Shown here in pieces: positions 16,341 through 25,499 of a DNA stretch of 36,672 nt (positions within the stretch are counted from its first letter, which is position 1; each line of letters opens with the position of its first letter). The stretch comes from Pseudomonadota bacterium. Its GTDB lineage: Bacteria > Desulfobacterota > Desulfobulbia > Desulfobulbales > SURF-16. The stretch is from positions 1 through 36,672 of the forward strand of contig JAHIVT010000155.1 in the NCBI GenBank assembly GCA_018816555.1, written 5' to 3'. The notes under the pieces are model-generated. The model was not told the origin of the DNA and searched no databases. It saw nothing but the letters and a program-made list of their open reading frames with translations. A program made the translations under genes and the position numbers.

Positions 16341-17786
16341 ATGTCAGGTATCACGATGAGATCTGCGCTGCAACTATCTCCTTTGCCTTGCCTGATTTCC
16401 ATTGTTTTCACTCTGCTCTTTTTTACCGGATGCCAGCCGGCCGGCCATTTTCCCTACAAGGAAGCCCTTGAGGATCAAGGTGAACTCAGCGTTTATACGC
16501 AGCCATTTCCCCAGGGAACCGAACGGCTCCACTTCAGCCTGCAGTCCCTCTCCGCTGTCAAAGACGACGGCACCATGGTGCCCATTGCCCTTGCCTTCAG
16601 CGACTTCAACGCCGTTGACATGCAGAGACAGAGGCTGTTGGGCTCCGGTATCCTTCCTCCTGGAAATTACCGGGGACTCGCTTTTGGGGTCAAGGAAGCC
16701 TTTTTGCGGGGAGAAGAGGAAGACTCCGCCCTGCTGGTTTCCGAAACAGCGGATATGGTTGATTTTCCGTTTCATATTGCCAAGAGAAAGGCCACACTTC
16801 TCCGGCTCGTCTTTAATTACTCGCAATCAGTGCGGGGAGGGTTCATTTTTGCCCCCGGTTTTGCCATCTTTGTCCCGGAGAAGCCGGTAACCGGTCTGAT
16901 CGGCTATGTGAGCAATTCCGCGTCAAACAATATCACGGTCCTTGATAAAAATGCCCTGGAGGTTGTCGGCCTGATCGCCACCGGCAAGGATCCTCAAGGA
17001 ATCGTGCTGGACCGCAGCCGCAACAGGGCCTACGCCGCCCTCTCCAAAGACGATGCCATCGCCGTCATCGATGTGAGCGGTGGAGAGGTTATTAACGAGA
17101 TCCGCCTCAGCAGCGGAGACAATCCCCGGGAACTGGCCATTACCCCGGCGGGAGATCTTCTGCTCGCCGTAAACACCGGATCCAGCACCATCAGCCTGGT
17201 GGACCCGCTGACCATGTTTGAGATCGACCGGATTGCCGTTGACAATGAACCCCGCTCCATTCTCATGGACCCAACCGGCAAAAGGGCCTTTGTCTTTAAC
17301 TCCATGTCCGGCACCATCTCGATCATTGACACTGCCCGCCGCGCCCTGGCCACCACCCTCTCGGTGGGGGAGACGCCCGAGAAAGGGGCATTCAACCGGA
17401 ATGGGAACCGGCTGTATATCATTAACGCGGTTTCGCCCTATCTCACCGTCCTCGACGTCGACAATCTCATTGTTCTGCAGCGGGTTTTTGTCGGCAGCGG
17501 CATGCGTGACATCATGGTTGACCCCCGCACGGACCTGATCTATGTGTCCAGGAAACGGGACACCGCCGTGCAGATTTACGACCCCTTTGCCCTTTTACCC
17601 GTTTCTACCATCCAGACGGGTGCCGAAACAGCATACATGACCATCGACAGTGAGGAGAACAGACTGTTTCTGGTGCATCCACAGACAAAACGAATAGGGG
17701 TATTCGGTCTGATAAGCAGAAAGAAACTGACCGAAATCGACGTGGGGGATGACCCCTATTGTCTCACCCTGATGGGCGAGAGGTAG
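16341..17786 (+). CDS. YVTN-type beta-propeller lipoprotein
   Basis: The signal peptide ends in a lipobox (FFTGC), so the mature protein is lipid-anchored. Residues up to about 190 form an unrecognised N-terminal domain. The rest is a seven-blade-like YVTN propeller with blades such as IGYVSNSASNNITVLDK, AYAALSKDDAIAVIDV, LLAVNTGSSTISLVD, AFVFNSMSGTISIIDT and LFLVHPQTKRIGVFGL. No haems. It begins the operon with the beta-barrel, which starts 6 bp after its stop. Start codon choice is uncertain: TTG 16299, ATG 16308, ATG 16341 (AAGG well spaced) and ATG 16356 are all in frame; 16341 is preferred. It is probably a surface or periplasmic scaffold of the electron conduit. Confidence 0.85.
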   Translation: MSGITMRSALQLSPLPCLISIVFTLLFFTGCQPAGHFPYKEALEDQGELSVYTQPFPQGTERLHFSLQSLSAVKDDGTMVPIALAFSDFNAVDMQRQRLLGSGILPPGNYRGLAFGVKEAFLRGEEEDSALLVSETADMVDFPFHIAKRKATLLRLVFNYSQSVRGGFIFAPGFAIFVPEKPVTGLIGYVSNSASNNITVLDKNALEVVGLIATGKDPQGIVLDRSRNRAYAALSKDDAIAVIDVSGGEVINEIRLSSGDNPRELAITPAGDLLLAVNTGSSTISLVDPLTMFEIDRIAVDNEPRSILMDPTGKRAFVFNSMSGTISIIDTARRALATTLSVGETPEKGAFNRNGNRLYIINAVSPYLTVLDVDNLIVLQRVFVGSGMRDIMVDPRTDLIYVSRKRDTAVQIYDPFALLPVSTIQTGAETAYMTIDSEENRLFLVHPQTKRIGVFGLISRKKLTEIDVGDDPYCLTLMGER

Positions 17787-17792
17787 TGGTTT

Positions 17793-20003
17793 GTGAGTGA
17801 ACGATGCAGAGCAGAGACTTTACGATATCGACGCTCCCTGGGGCTCCTGTTGTATCTTTGCTGCTGCTTTCTCGTCCCGGTACCACAATCGGCCAGGGCT
17901 GACAGCATCCGGGCTCTGCTGGAGTTTGATTACAACACCTTTGATCTGGAAAGCATGGATAAAGCCACCGGAGAAAAATCGGAAACCCAGAGTGAAACCT
18001 GGGGACAGAACTACAATCTGAATATGGACAAGACCATCTACCCCAATCTGCGCCTTAATTTCGGAGGAATTTTCCAGAAAGACGTGACCGATTCCACCAT
18101 CAACGATGTGGACCGCGAAACAACCTTGACCAATACCAGACCCTTCGCCGACCTGACCCTGAGAACTCCCCTGTACACCGCAGGGGTCGGCTACAGCAAG
18201 AGAGATGCCCAGTCTCAAACTGATGATCAGCCTTGGCAGACAAACATCAACGAGCAGTACAACACCATCCTGGGGTGGCGGCCCGAAGGGTTGCCCAGTT
18301 TCGACATGAGACTGGAAAAGGCGGATTTCTATGACAAGGACCGCCTGGAGCAGGATTCAACCCAGACCACCGCTTCTCTCATCTGCCGTTACGCCAACGA
18401 CAAGTTTGATCTCCAGTACCGGCCCTTCATGGTGGAGACGGAGGACCGGATCAACAATATTGACACCAAGACCACGCTCCACAACGGCAGACTTAATTAT
18501 TCGGATTCCTTTTTTAACAAACGCAGCTCGTTTTCCACCACCTACAATGTCTCCCGCATGGAAATAGAAACCATTGCCTCCGGCACCGGAGAGGTCAGCG
18601 CTCCTCTTTTCCCCTTATCCGGCCTGTCCGAGCTTGACGATACCCCGACCCTCGGCGCACTCACCGTCAATCCCGGCCTGATCGACGGCGACCTAGCGGC
18701 CGGCAGCGGGGTCAATATCGGCCTGCCCTCCGGGGGTGACAACCGGGCAAGAAACATTGGTCTTGCTTTTGCCACGGACACGGAAGTCAACTCCCTGCGC
18801 ATCTGGGTGAACCAGGAACTGCGGGGCAACAACAATGACATTGCCGATTCCTTCTCCTGGGATGTTTATACCAGTTCGGACAACGACAACTGGACGTTAT
18901 TGACAACGGTTCATCCTGCGCCGTTTGATGCTTTCCAGAACTATTTTGAAGTCAACTTTCCCAGCGTGACCACGCGCTATATCAAGGTAGTTGTCAAACC
19001 CCTGTCTCCAATCGTACCGAATCCGGAAAATATTGCGGACATATTTGTCACCGAGATACAGCCTTATGTTACGAAACCGGTGCAGGATGTGGAAGGCACC
19101 AACACCACAACCACCCAGCTTCTCAACATGGATCTGCGGACCAGACTGGTGCAGGACCATGAGCTGTACCATGAATTTGCCTATTTTATGGTCACGTCCG
19201 ATCCCGGTTCCGGGGAACGGTACACCCTGTCCAACGCCTTTTCCGGGTCACAACAATTTTCTCCGATCTTTTCCGGCAATTTCCGGGTTAGCAGAGAGGA
19301 CATCAAGGAAACCACGGGCGATGGCGAGGCTTACGGTTACAGCGCCTCAATGCGTGCGGACCCTCTGCCCACCCTTGAGCATACGCTCCTCTACAGCGGC
19401 CGGAGGGAGAGCATCGGCGATGAAGAGCTTGACACGGATACGGTTTTTCTGCAGAACAGAGCGGAACTATACAAGGGCATTGACACCTTTCTCCATGGAG
19501 GCTTCAGCAGAAAAACCCAGGGTACCGGCGAGCAGGATGACAGCACCATCATCAATTTCGGCGCCACCGTCATCCCCCACCAGACCCTCACCATGACCCT
19601 GAGCTATTCCGGGACCACCACGGATCAGACAGGAGGAGACCGGGCCGAGGGGACGCTGAAGGATAAAAGAATGGATCTGGGCGCTGCCTTCAGGCCGTTC
19701 CAGACGGTGTACATCTTTGCCTCCATCGGTAGAGTGGAGCAGGATGACAAAACAGATACCCTGACGAATTATGCGCTGAACTGGTCGCCCTTTCCCTACG
19801 GCACGCTGCAGATGCAGTTTTCCTACAGCGAAGACCTGCGTTCCGAAGACCAGTCAAAAATAAAAACCATCCGTCCGAGCCTGCGCTGGGAGATCGCCCC
19901 GCGCATCTCGCTGGATCTTTCCTACATGGTAACCAAGAGCGATTCGGTCCGCGAGACCACGGACCTGAAATCAATTAATGCGATCGTGAAAATGATTTAT
20001 TAA
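17793..20003 (+). CDS. Outer-membrane beta-barrel of a cytochrome conduit, with discoidin-like insert
   Basis: The 736-residue protein has a signal peptide (to ARA/D) and is made of alternating amphipathic strands such as YNLNMDKTIYPNLRLNFGG, TMTLSYSGTT and TLQMQFSYSED. It ends in ...IVKMIY, a C-terminal aromatic typical of BAM substrates. No Cys pairs or haem motifs. Residues about 290-430 interrupt the barrel with a segment resembling an F5/8-type (discoidin) domain: NIGLAFATDTEVNSLRIWV, SWDVYTSSDNDNWTLL, TRYIKVVVKP. By position next to multihaem cytochromes it is the likely porin of a porin-cytochrome complex. The start is GTG at 17793. Confidence 0.85.
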   Translation: MSERCRAETLRYRRSLGLLLYLCCCFLVPVPQSARADSIRALLEFDYNTFDLESMDKATGEKSETQSETWGQNYNLNMDKTIYPNLRLNFGGIFQKDVTDSTINDVDRETTLTNTRPFADLTLRTPLYTAGVGYSKRDAQSQTDDQPWQTNINEQYNTILGWRPEGLPSFDMRLEKADFYDKDRLEQDSTQTTASLICRYANDKFDLQYRPFMVETEDRINNIDTKTTLHNGRLNYSDSFFNKRSSFSTTYNVSRMEIETIASGTGEVSAPLFPLSGLSELDDTPTLGALTVNPGLIDGDLAAGSGVNIGLPSGGDNRARNIGLAFATDTEVNSLRIWVNQELRGNNNDIADSFSWDVYTSSDNDNWTLLTTVHPAPFDAFQNYFEVNFPSVTTRYIKVVVKPLSPIVPNPENIADIFVTEIQPYVTKPVQDVEGTNTTTTQLLNMDLRTRLVQDHELYHEFAYFMVTSDPGSGERYTLSNAFSGSQQFSPIFSGNFRVSREDIKETTGDGEAYGYSASMRADPLPTLEHTLLYSGRRESIGDEELDTDTVFLQNRAELYKGIDTFLHGGFSRKTQGTGEQDDSTIINFGATVIPHQTLTMTLSYSGTTTDQTGGDRAEGTLKDKRMDLGAAFRPFQTVYIFASIGRVEQDDKTDTLTNYALNWSPFPYGTLQMQFSYSEDLRSEDQSKIKTIRPSLRWEIAPRISLDLSYMVTKSDSVRETTDLKSINAIVKMIY

Positions 20004-20082
20004 TTATTCCCCAATGCCTGTGCTACAATGAGAGCATCAACAGCAAACATTGCTTTATTGAATCTTCATTGGAGACTGAAAC

Positions 20083-20652
20083 GTGTGGCTTAAAAAAATT
20101 ATACTGTCCGTCATACTCGCTTTACTCACGGCATGCGCCGCTTCGCCTTTATCGACATATCATGACACGGAAATGGATTTCGGTTCCATCCAGACCGTGG
20201 CGGTGCTGCCCTTTGCCAATCTCACCGGCCACACACGGGTCGAAGAACGGGTACGGGATGTCTTTATGAATATGCTGCTTGCCACGGCAAGTCTTTATGT
20301 CATTCCTCCCGGGGAGGTGGCCCGAGGCATCTCCAGGGTTCAGCTTGTTGACAGTGCGGCCCCCTCGGCCGAGGAAGTCCAGAAGCTTGGGGTCGCGCTC
20401 TCCGCTGATGCCGTCATCTCAGGGGTGGTCAGGGAGTATGGCGAGGTCCGGTCCGGGACCGCCGCTTCCAATGTGATCTCCATCGGCCTGCAGCTTATGG
20501 AGGTGCAGACCGGCAGGGTAATATGGTCAGGTTCCACCACCAAGGGTGGAATCAACATGCAAGACCGACTCCTGGGGGGAGGCGGCCAACCGATGAATGA
20601 TATAACTGAAGAGGCGGTGCTTGATCTTATCCATCAACTTTTTAATAGCTAG
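20083..20652 (+). CDS. CsgG/LpoB-like outer-membrane lipoprotein
   Basis: The start is GTG at 20083 with GGAG 8 bp upstream. The 189-residue protein has a lipobox (LLTAC) and one TolB-N/CsgG-like fold: IQTVAVLPFANLTGHTRVEERV, LGVALSADAVISGVV, then QLMEVQTGRVIWSG. This family includes GNA1162/DUF799 and LpoB-type lipoproteins that assist envelope assembly. It overlaps the next gene by 32 bp, and that gene encodes a larger protein of the same type. It probably helps assemble or secrete conduit or filament components; that role is inferred from context. Confidence 0.75.
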   Translation: MWLKKIILSVILALLTACAASPLSTYHDTEMDFGSIQTVAVLPFANLTGHTRVEERVRDVFMNMLLATASLYVIPPGEVARGISRVQLVDSAAPSAEEVQKLGVALSADAVISGVVREYGEVRSGTAASNVISIGLQLMEVQTGRVIWSGSTTKGGINMQDRLLGGGGQPMNDITEEAVLDLIHQLFNS

Positions 20653-21742
20653 GAGCGCCACCCTTCTCGCCGTCCTTGTCCTCCTGTGCGGCTGTGGAGC
20701 TGCCATGGAAAACCAGCCGGACAAGACTGACGCGGATAAAGCCGATCATCCCCTGCTTGCCGTTTTTCCCGTCCAGAACCTGAGCGGCATTCCCGCACCG
20801 CTGCAGGAGGTCCGCGAGACCCTGATCAACCTTCTGCAGCAACAGGGATTTGCCGTACTGGATGACAAGACCCTGGAGACATTCATGACCGCCCACCGGG
20901 TGCGCAATGTGGGCGGCATTGACGGTGGTACGGCCCAGGCCCTGAAGCAGGAAACCGGGGCGGAGGCGACGCTCATCACCTCACTGGAGCTGTATGGGGA
21001 GAAGTACCCGCCCAAAATCTCCCTGACCTGCCGACTGGTCACAGCATCGGACCCGCCGCTGATCCGGTGGATCGACAACGTGGGCATGACCGGAGATGAA
21101 TCGCCGGGCCTGCTCGGCCTGGGGTTGATCGGGCAGGTCGATGCGTTGCGGGACAAAGCGCTGCAAACGCTGATGGCGTCGCTGCAGGAAAGCATGGCAG
21201 GAGAGCAGGAGATTCCGGGAACAAAAAACAAATTCCGCCCGAAACTTGCCTTTCGTTCCGATACCCTGGCGCAGGAGAAGCGAAAATATGGGATTGTTGT
21301 TCTGCCTTTTTTCAATCTCAGCGACCGCAAAAATGCCGGCGAAATCATAGTGCTCCATTTTGTCAAGGAACTGCAGAATCTGCCGAATTTCCAGGTGGTG
21401 GAACCAGGGGTTGTCTTCAAGGAATTGCTCCGTTTCAGGGTCATCATGGATGACGGTATATCCCTGCCCAACGCTGCGGCCATCTTCAGCGACCTGAACG
21501 CGGATCTTATCCTTTCCGGCAAGATTCTCGATTATCAGGATGCCCTGGGCCCATGGGGCTCTCCTTACGTCGATTTCTCCACGGTCATGTTTTTCAATAA
21601 CAGCCGCGAGATGGTCTGGGCTTCAAAAAGTTACAATAAGGGCTCGGACGGTGTCTTCTTTTTTGATGTGGGCAGGGTATCCACGGCAAACGACGTGGCC
21701 TCGCAGATGGCACGGTCCGTAGCTGAAATGATTGTTAACTAA
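20621..21742 (+). CDS. Double CsgG/TolB-N-like lipoprotein
   Basis: The start is TTG at 20621, with GAGGCGG just upstream and inside the preceding gene. A lipobox (VLLCGC) follows the signal. The 373-residue protein has two similar modules, HPLLAVFPVQNLSG... (about 42-190) and YGIVVLPFFNLSDRKN... (about 223-370). Each has the hydrophobic strand plus PFxNLS pattern of CsgG/LpoB-type proteins, so it looks like an internal duplication of the fold in the previous gene. No transmembrane segment beyond the signal. Function unknown; envelope assembly is a guess from fold and neighbours. Confidence 0.7.
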   Translation: MILSINFLIARSATLLAVLVLLCGCGAAMENQPDKTDADKADHPLLAVFPVQNLSGIPAPLQEVRETLINLLQQQGFAVLDDKTLETFMTAHRVRNVGGIDGGTAQALKQETGAEATLITSLELYGEKYPPKISLTCRLVTASDPPLIRWIDNVGMTGDESPGLLGLGLIGQVDALRDKALQTLMASLQESMAGEQEIPGTKNKFRPKLAFRSDTLAQEKRKYGIVVLPFFNLSDRKNAGEIIVLHFVKELQNLPNFQVVEPGVVFKELLRFRVIMDDGISLPNAAAIFSDLNADLILSGKILDYQDALGPWGSPYVDFSTVMFFNNSREMVWASKSYNKGSDGVFFFDVGRVSTANDVASQMARSVAEMIVN

Positions 21743-21795
21743 TTGGTAAGAGCTTGCCCGTAAATAAACTTTCAAAAAACCGCAAAAGGAATCAC

Positions 21796-23472
21796 ATGAA
21801 GCGAATTGCATTATCTATCGGCGCAGTAATCACGCTTTTCCTTGGGAACGCCTTGTGGGCGCAAGCTGCAGGGACCCTCCTGCCCATGATGGACGGCAAG
21901 GAAATCGTCGCTAAAGTCAACGATGAACCCATCACCCTGGAAGAATTCAATGAGGCCCTGAACGCTCTTCATGGCCACGGGGCCATGGACGACGTCAAGA
22001 AAACCACAAAAATCGACTACGAAGCGCCCTTGACGCGCCTCATCAATACCAGGCTCATTCTGTTGGAGGCAAAGAACATCGGCCTTGACGAAATGCCCAT
22101 TTACCAACAGCGGATTGAAGAGTTCTCCAGACAGGGCCTGGGCGCCCTGCTGCTTGAAAATCAGACCAAGGACCTCAAACCGGACCAGAAAGAGGTGGAG
22201 CGGATCTACAAAGAGGAAGTCAAAGAGTATTTCGTCCAATCCATGAAGCTGGAAAAAGAAGAGCAGGCGACAAAGCTGGCAAAGGAAATTGAGTCAGGCC
22301 AGGATTTTGATGCGGTGATCACCAAGGCGATTGCCGATGGCACAGCTACAGGAACCGTCGAGGCCCAATATTTCAAACAGACGAACATGCTGCCGCAGAT
22401 TGCCCAGGCTCTGGCGAAAATGAAGACCAACGACGTAAGCCCGGTTATACCCATCCAGGGCGGCTTCGTGGTCATGAAACTTAAAGGTATCCGCTATCCG
22501 GACGATGCCCAGGCCAAGCAACGGGTTGAGGATTCTGTGCTGCAAGGGGAGAAGGAAGCAGTCAAAAAAAATTACATCGAGGCCCTGCAGAAAAAATATG
22601 GGAAAATCGATGAGGATTTGCTGAAAAGTGTCGATTATGAGGCCAAAGAGCCAGGCCTGGAGAACATGCTGCAGGACAAACGTCCTCTGTGCACCATTGA
22701 GGGGGAAGCGCCGATTACTGTCGGTGATATTGCCGAACAGCTCAAAAAGAAATTTTTCCATGGCGTGGAGCAGGCCCTCGGCAAGGGCAAGGTGAATCAG
22801 CAGAAAGAGGATTTGCTCTACAAGATTCTGACCACCAGGGTTTTACTGAAAGAGGCCCTGCTGCAGGGCATTGACAAGACCGACGTCTTCAAAAACACCG
22901 TGGAAGAATATAAAACATCCCTGCTGTTCGGCGCCTTTGTCGAAAAGGTTGTCCTGCCGGACATCCATATTGATGAAAAGGACATCAAGCAATATTACCA
23001 GGAGAATATCGCCTCCTATTCAACCCCGCCCATGATCCGCATCCAGAGTCTGGTTTTCGACGACAAAACCAATGCTGAAAAGGTTCAGCAGAAATTGAAA
23101 ACCGGTACCGACTTTAAATGGCTTGCCGCCAATGCCGAAGGCCAACTGGACCAGAAAACCGAAGGCCTGCTGAAATTTGAGGGCAAACTGCTGCTCATGA
23201 CCACCCTGCCGGAAGATCTGCAGAAGGTGCTGGCCGGCAGCAAGGACGGAGATTTCGAAATCTACACGGATGCCAAGGGGCACTCTTATGTGCTGTCAAT
23301 CGGGGATATCATCGCTCCTGTTCCCCAGGAGCTGGCTGATGTCAGTGATGACATCAAGGAAAAGGTGTTCAAGCAGAAGTTGCAGCAATCGCTGGACGAA
23401 TGGGTCGATAAGCTCAAAAAATTCTATACCGTGGAAATTTATATCGAGAATCTCGCCGATCTCGCAAAATAA
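21796..23472 (+). CDS. SurA/PpiC-like periplasmic foldase, duplicated
   Basis: The ATG at 21796 follows AAAGGA and starts a good signal peptide (cleavage about WAQAA/G); an upstream TTG would add 14 residues without an RBS. The 558-residue protein has two halves of like order, each a SurA-N-type helical segment (EIVAKVNDEPITLEEFNEAL; PITVGDIAEQLKKKF) followed by a parvulin-like segment (QDFDAVITKAI...GGFVVMKLKGI; TDFKWLAANAEG...SYVLSIGDI). It is a peptidyl-prolyl isomerase/chaperone, probably for the beta-barrel or the cytochromes. PPIase genes recur in multihaem cytochrome clusters. Whether either parvulin-like domain is catalytic is uncertain. Confidence 0.82.
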   Translation: MKRIALSIGAVITLFLGNALWAQAAGTLLPMMDGKEIVAKVNDEPITLEEFNEALNALHGHGAMDDVKKTTKIDYEAPLTRLINTRLILLEAKNIGLDEMPIYQQRIEEFSRQGLGALLLENQTKDLKPDQKEVERIYKEEVKEYFVQSMKLEKEEQATKLAKEIESGQDFDAVITKAIADGTATGTVEAQYFKQTNMLPQIAQALAKMKTNDVSPVIPIQGGFVVMKLKGIRYPDDAQAKQRVEDSVLQGEKEAVKKNYIEALQKKYGKIDEDLLKSVDYEAKEPGLENMLQDKRPLCTIEGEAPITVGDIAEQLKKKFFHGVEQALGKGKVNQQKEDLLYKILTTRVLLKEALLQGIDKTDVFKNTVEEYKTSLLFGAFVEKVVLPDIHIDEKDIKQYYQENIASYSTPPMIRIQSLVFDDKTNAEKVQQKLKTGTDFKWLAANAEGQLDQKTEGLLKFEGKLLLMTTLPEDLQKVLAGSKDGDFEIYTDAKGHSYVLSIGDIIAPVPQELADVSDDIKEKVFKQKLQQSLDEWVDKLKKFYTVEIYIENLADLAK

Positions 23473-23508
23473 CAAGCCGACTATCCAAACGTAGCCGTGG
23501 GGTCAAAA

Positions 23509-25488
23509 ATGCTAATGGTTTACTCAAAAGGGAAATGGATTCTTTTATCGCTGTTTCTATCTGTCCTGTGCGGGGTGTTCATTTTCGAATGTCAGCCGGC
23601 CGGCGCTGCAAAGCTTGGCTTCGCCAAAAAGGAATGCCTGGACTGCCACAAGGATTTCACTGACAAGTATCTTTCCATGAAGTATGTCCACACGGTGGTC
23701 AAGGAAAAAAAATGTGAGGATTGCCATCTCAAACACGGAATTGTGGCAAAGCTTATCTTAAAGAAACAGGGCAATCAGATATGCTTCGACTGCCATGCGG
23801 CGGACACCATCGGCATGGACAAGCCCCACGTCCACACCGTGCTGCAGCGCGGCCAGTGTTCCCAATGCCACAACCCCCATGCCTCCGATTCGAGTCATCT
23901 GCTGAACGCCGAAGGCAGGGAATTCTGTTACCAGTGTCATGCCAAGGAAAAATTTGAAAAGGGCCATGTTCATGAAGCCATTAAGGAGAAAGGTTGCCAG
24001 ACCTGCCACTCGGCCCACGCCTCGGATGCCGAGAATCTCCTGATCAAGGAGGAGGTTCCGCTCTGCCTGACCTGCCATGACGCGGGCAAGTCATCCTTCA
24101 AATCAGCCCACGGCGAGTATCCGGTGGAGACCAAACGCTGTACAATCTGCCATAATCCCCACTCATCCACCCAGGCAAAGCTCCTGAAATCCAGCGCCCA
24201 TGAACCGGTTGCCAATCATGAGTGCAATTCCTGCCACAATGACCCGACCTCTACCGATGCCTTCAAGACGGTGAAGAAGGACGGTGAACTCTGTTCCCAG
24301 TGCCACGAGACCGACAGCCTGACGGCAGGAGGCACCGTTCAACATGAACCGTTCCAGGAAGGCATGTGCCTTTCCTGTCACAACCCGCATTCCTCGGAAA
24401 GTCCGAAACTGATGGTGCAGCAGGGCAACAAGGTCTGCTTTACCTGCCATACCGACAAGGAGGAAACGGTTGCTGTCAGCCATAAACCAGTGGACAGCGA
24501 AAAGGGATGCCTTTCCTGTCACGCCCCCCATGCCGCCGCCAACAAGGGACTGCTGCTGAAGGAAGATAAGGAACTCTGCTTCCAGTGCCACGCCAAAACC
24601 CGAGCAGCGGAAAAGGCCAAAAATGTTCATATAGCTTTTACTGAGGAGACATGCACCACCTGTCATAATCCCCACGGGTCCAATTTTGACAAAATGTTCA
24701 ATGACCGCATGGATGTGGTCTGTTACACCTGCCATTCCGATAAGAAAACGGAGTTCATCAAGACCTATACCCATCAGCCGGTGAGCACCGGGACATGCAA
24801 TTCCTGCCATAATGCCCACGGCACGGACAAGGAAAAGCTGCTCAAGGAATCCGGCAAGAAATTGTGCGCTCAATGCCATGACAAACTCATCAAAGGGGCT
24901 GGAGAAGAGAACATCCATGCGCCGTTTGGCGATGGCGAGTGTATGACCTGCCATGATGCCCATGGCAGCAATTTCATCGGTATGACCACCGAAAAACAGG
25001 GTACGCTGTGCGGCTCATGCCATGATGAGCTGATGGCAACCCTGGAAGCAGGGAAAAGCAAACACGCTCCGGCGATTTCCGACCAATGCACCCAGTGCCA
25101 CAATCCACACCAGTCCAAACTGGCCAAGCTGATCCTGGCGGAGACTCCGGACCTCTGCCTGGCCTGCCATAAAGAGCTGAAGGAAAAAATGGGAAAAGAG
25201 CAGGTTCATCCCCCGGCGCAAAGCGACTGTCTGGGCTGTCATCAGCCCCATGCCGCGGCCGAGCCCTCACTGCTGCTCCAGCCGATCCAGCCTTTGTGCG
25301 GAGAGTGTCACGATCTGAAGGATGAGGGCTTTGCCGCCGCCCATATCTACATCGATCCGGCGGTGATCGACTGCAGGAGCTGCCATAATCCACATGCTTC
25401 CAAGGACCCCAAGTTTTTCAAGGATAACGTTCATCCTCCGTTTGCAGCCAAAGACTGTACGGAGTGTCATGAAGTAACGAAAAAATAA
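23509..25488 (+). CDS. 26-haem c-type cytochrome (paired CXXCH repeats)
   Basis: This secreted protein of about 659 residues has 26 CXXCH motifs, one per 25 residues. They alternate between a CxxCHNPHxS form (often with H-x-P-F/V before it) and an LCxxCH form, the doubled-CXXCH repeat, so roughly 13 units of about 45-50 residues. There is no large haem-free domain. The signal peptide is hydrophobic with AGAA/K at its end; the Cys in FIFEC is not a standard lipobox. Start options are GTG 23497, ATG 23509 and ATG 23515; GGGGT favours 23509. It could be the wire threading or feeding the beta-barrel, or an extracellular cytochrome. The gene is 11 bp upstream of a 16-haem relative. Confidence 0.93.
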   Translation: MLMVYSKGKWILLSLFLSVLCGVFIFECQPAGAAKLGFAKKECLDCHKDFTDKYLSMKYVHTVVKEKKCEDCHLKHGIVAKLILKKQGNQICFDCHAADTIGMDKPHVHTVLQRGQCSQCHNPHASDSSHLLNAEGREFCYQCHAKEKFEKGHVHEAIKEKGCQTCHSAHASDAENLLIKEEVPLCLTCHDAGKSSFKSAHGEYPVETKRCTICHNPHSSTQAKLLKSSAHEPVANHECNSCHNDPTSTDAFKTVKKDGELCSQCHETDSLTAGGTVQHEPFQEGMCLSCHNPHSSESPKLMVQQGNKVCFTCHTDKEETVAVSHKPVDSEKGCLSCHAPHAAANKGLLLKEDKELCFQCHAKTRAAEKAKNVHIAFTEETCTTCHNPHGSNFDKMFNDRMDVVCYTCHSDKKTEFIKTYTHQPVSTGTCNSCHNAHGTDKEKLLKESGKKLCAQCHDKLIKGAGEENIHAPFGDGECMTCHDAHGSNFIGMTTEKQGTLCGSCHDELMATLEAGKSKHAPAISDQCTQCHNPHQSKLAKLILAETPDLCLACHKELKEKMGKEQVHPPAQSDCLGCHQPHAAAEPSLLLQPIQPLCGECHDLKDEGFAAAHIYIDPAVIDCRSCHNPHASKDPKFFKDNVHPPFAAKDCTECHEVTKK

Positions 25489-25499
25489 AAGGACGAACC

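Noticed and set aside
20746-21522. 258-codon minus-strand frame opposite the double CsgG-like gene
   Set aside because: Rich in Ser/Arg with no recognisable domain; a shadow of the well-supported plus-strand lipoprotein.
23509-23620. Lipobox at FIFEC in the 26-haem cytochrome
   Set aside because: Glu directly before the Cys does not fit the [LVI][ASTVI][GAS]C consensus; signal peptidase I cleavage after AGA is more likely.
24163-24963. Long minus-strand frame (266 codons) antisense to the 26-haem gene, and similar frames over 24870-25470 and 25418-26150
   Set aside because: They arise from the repeated CXXCH-H codon pattern on the other strand, have no ribosome-binding sites and look like composition artefacts.
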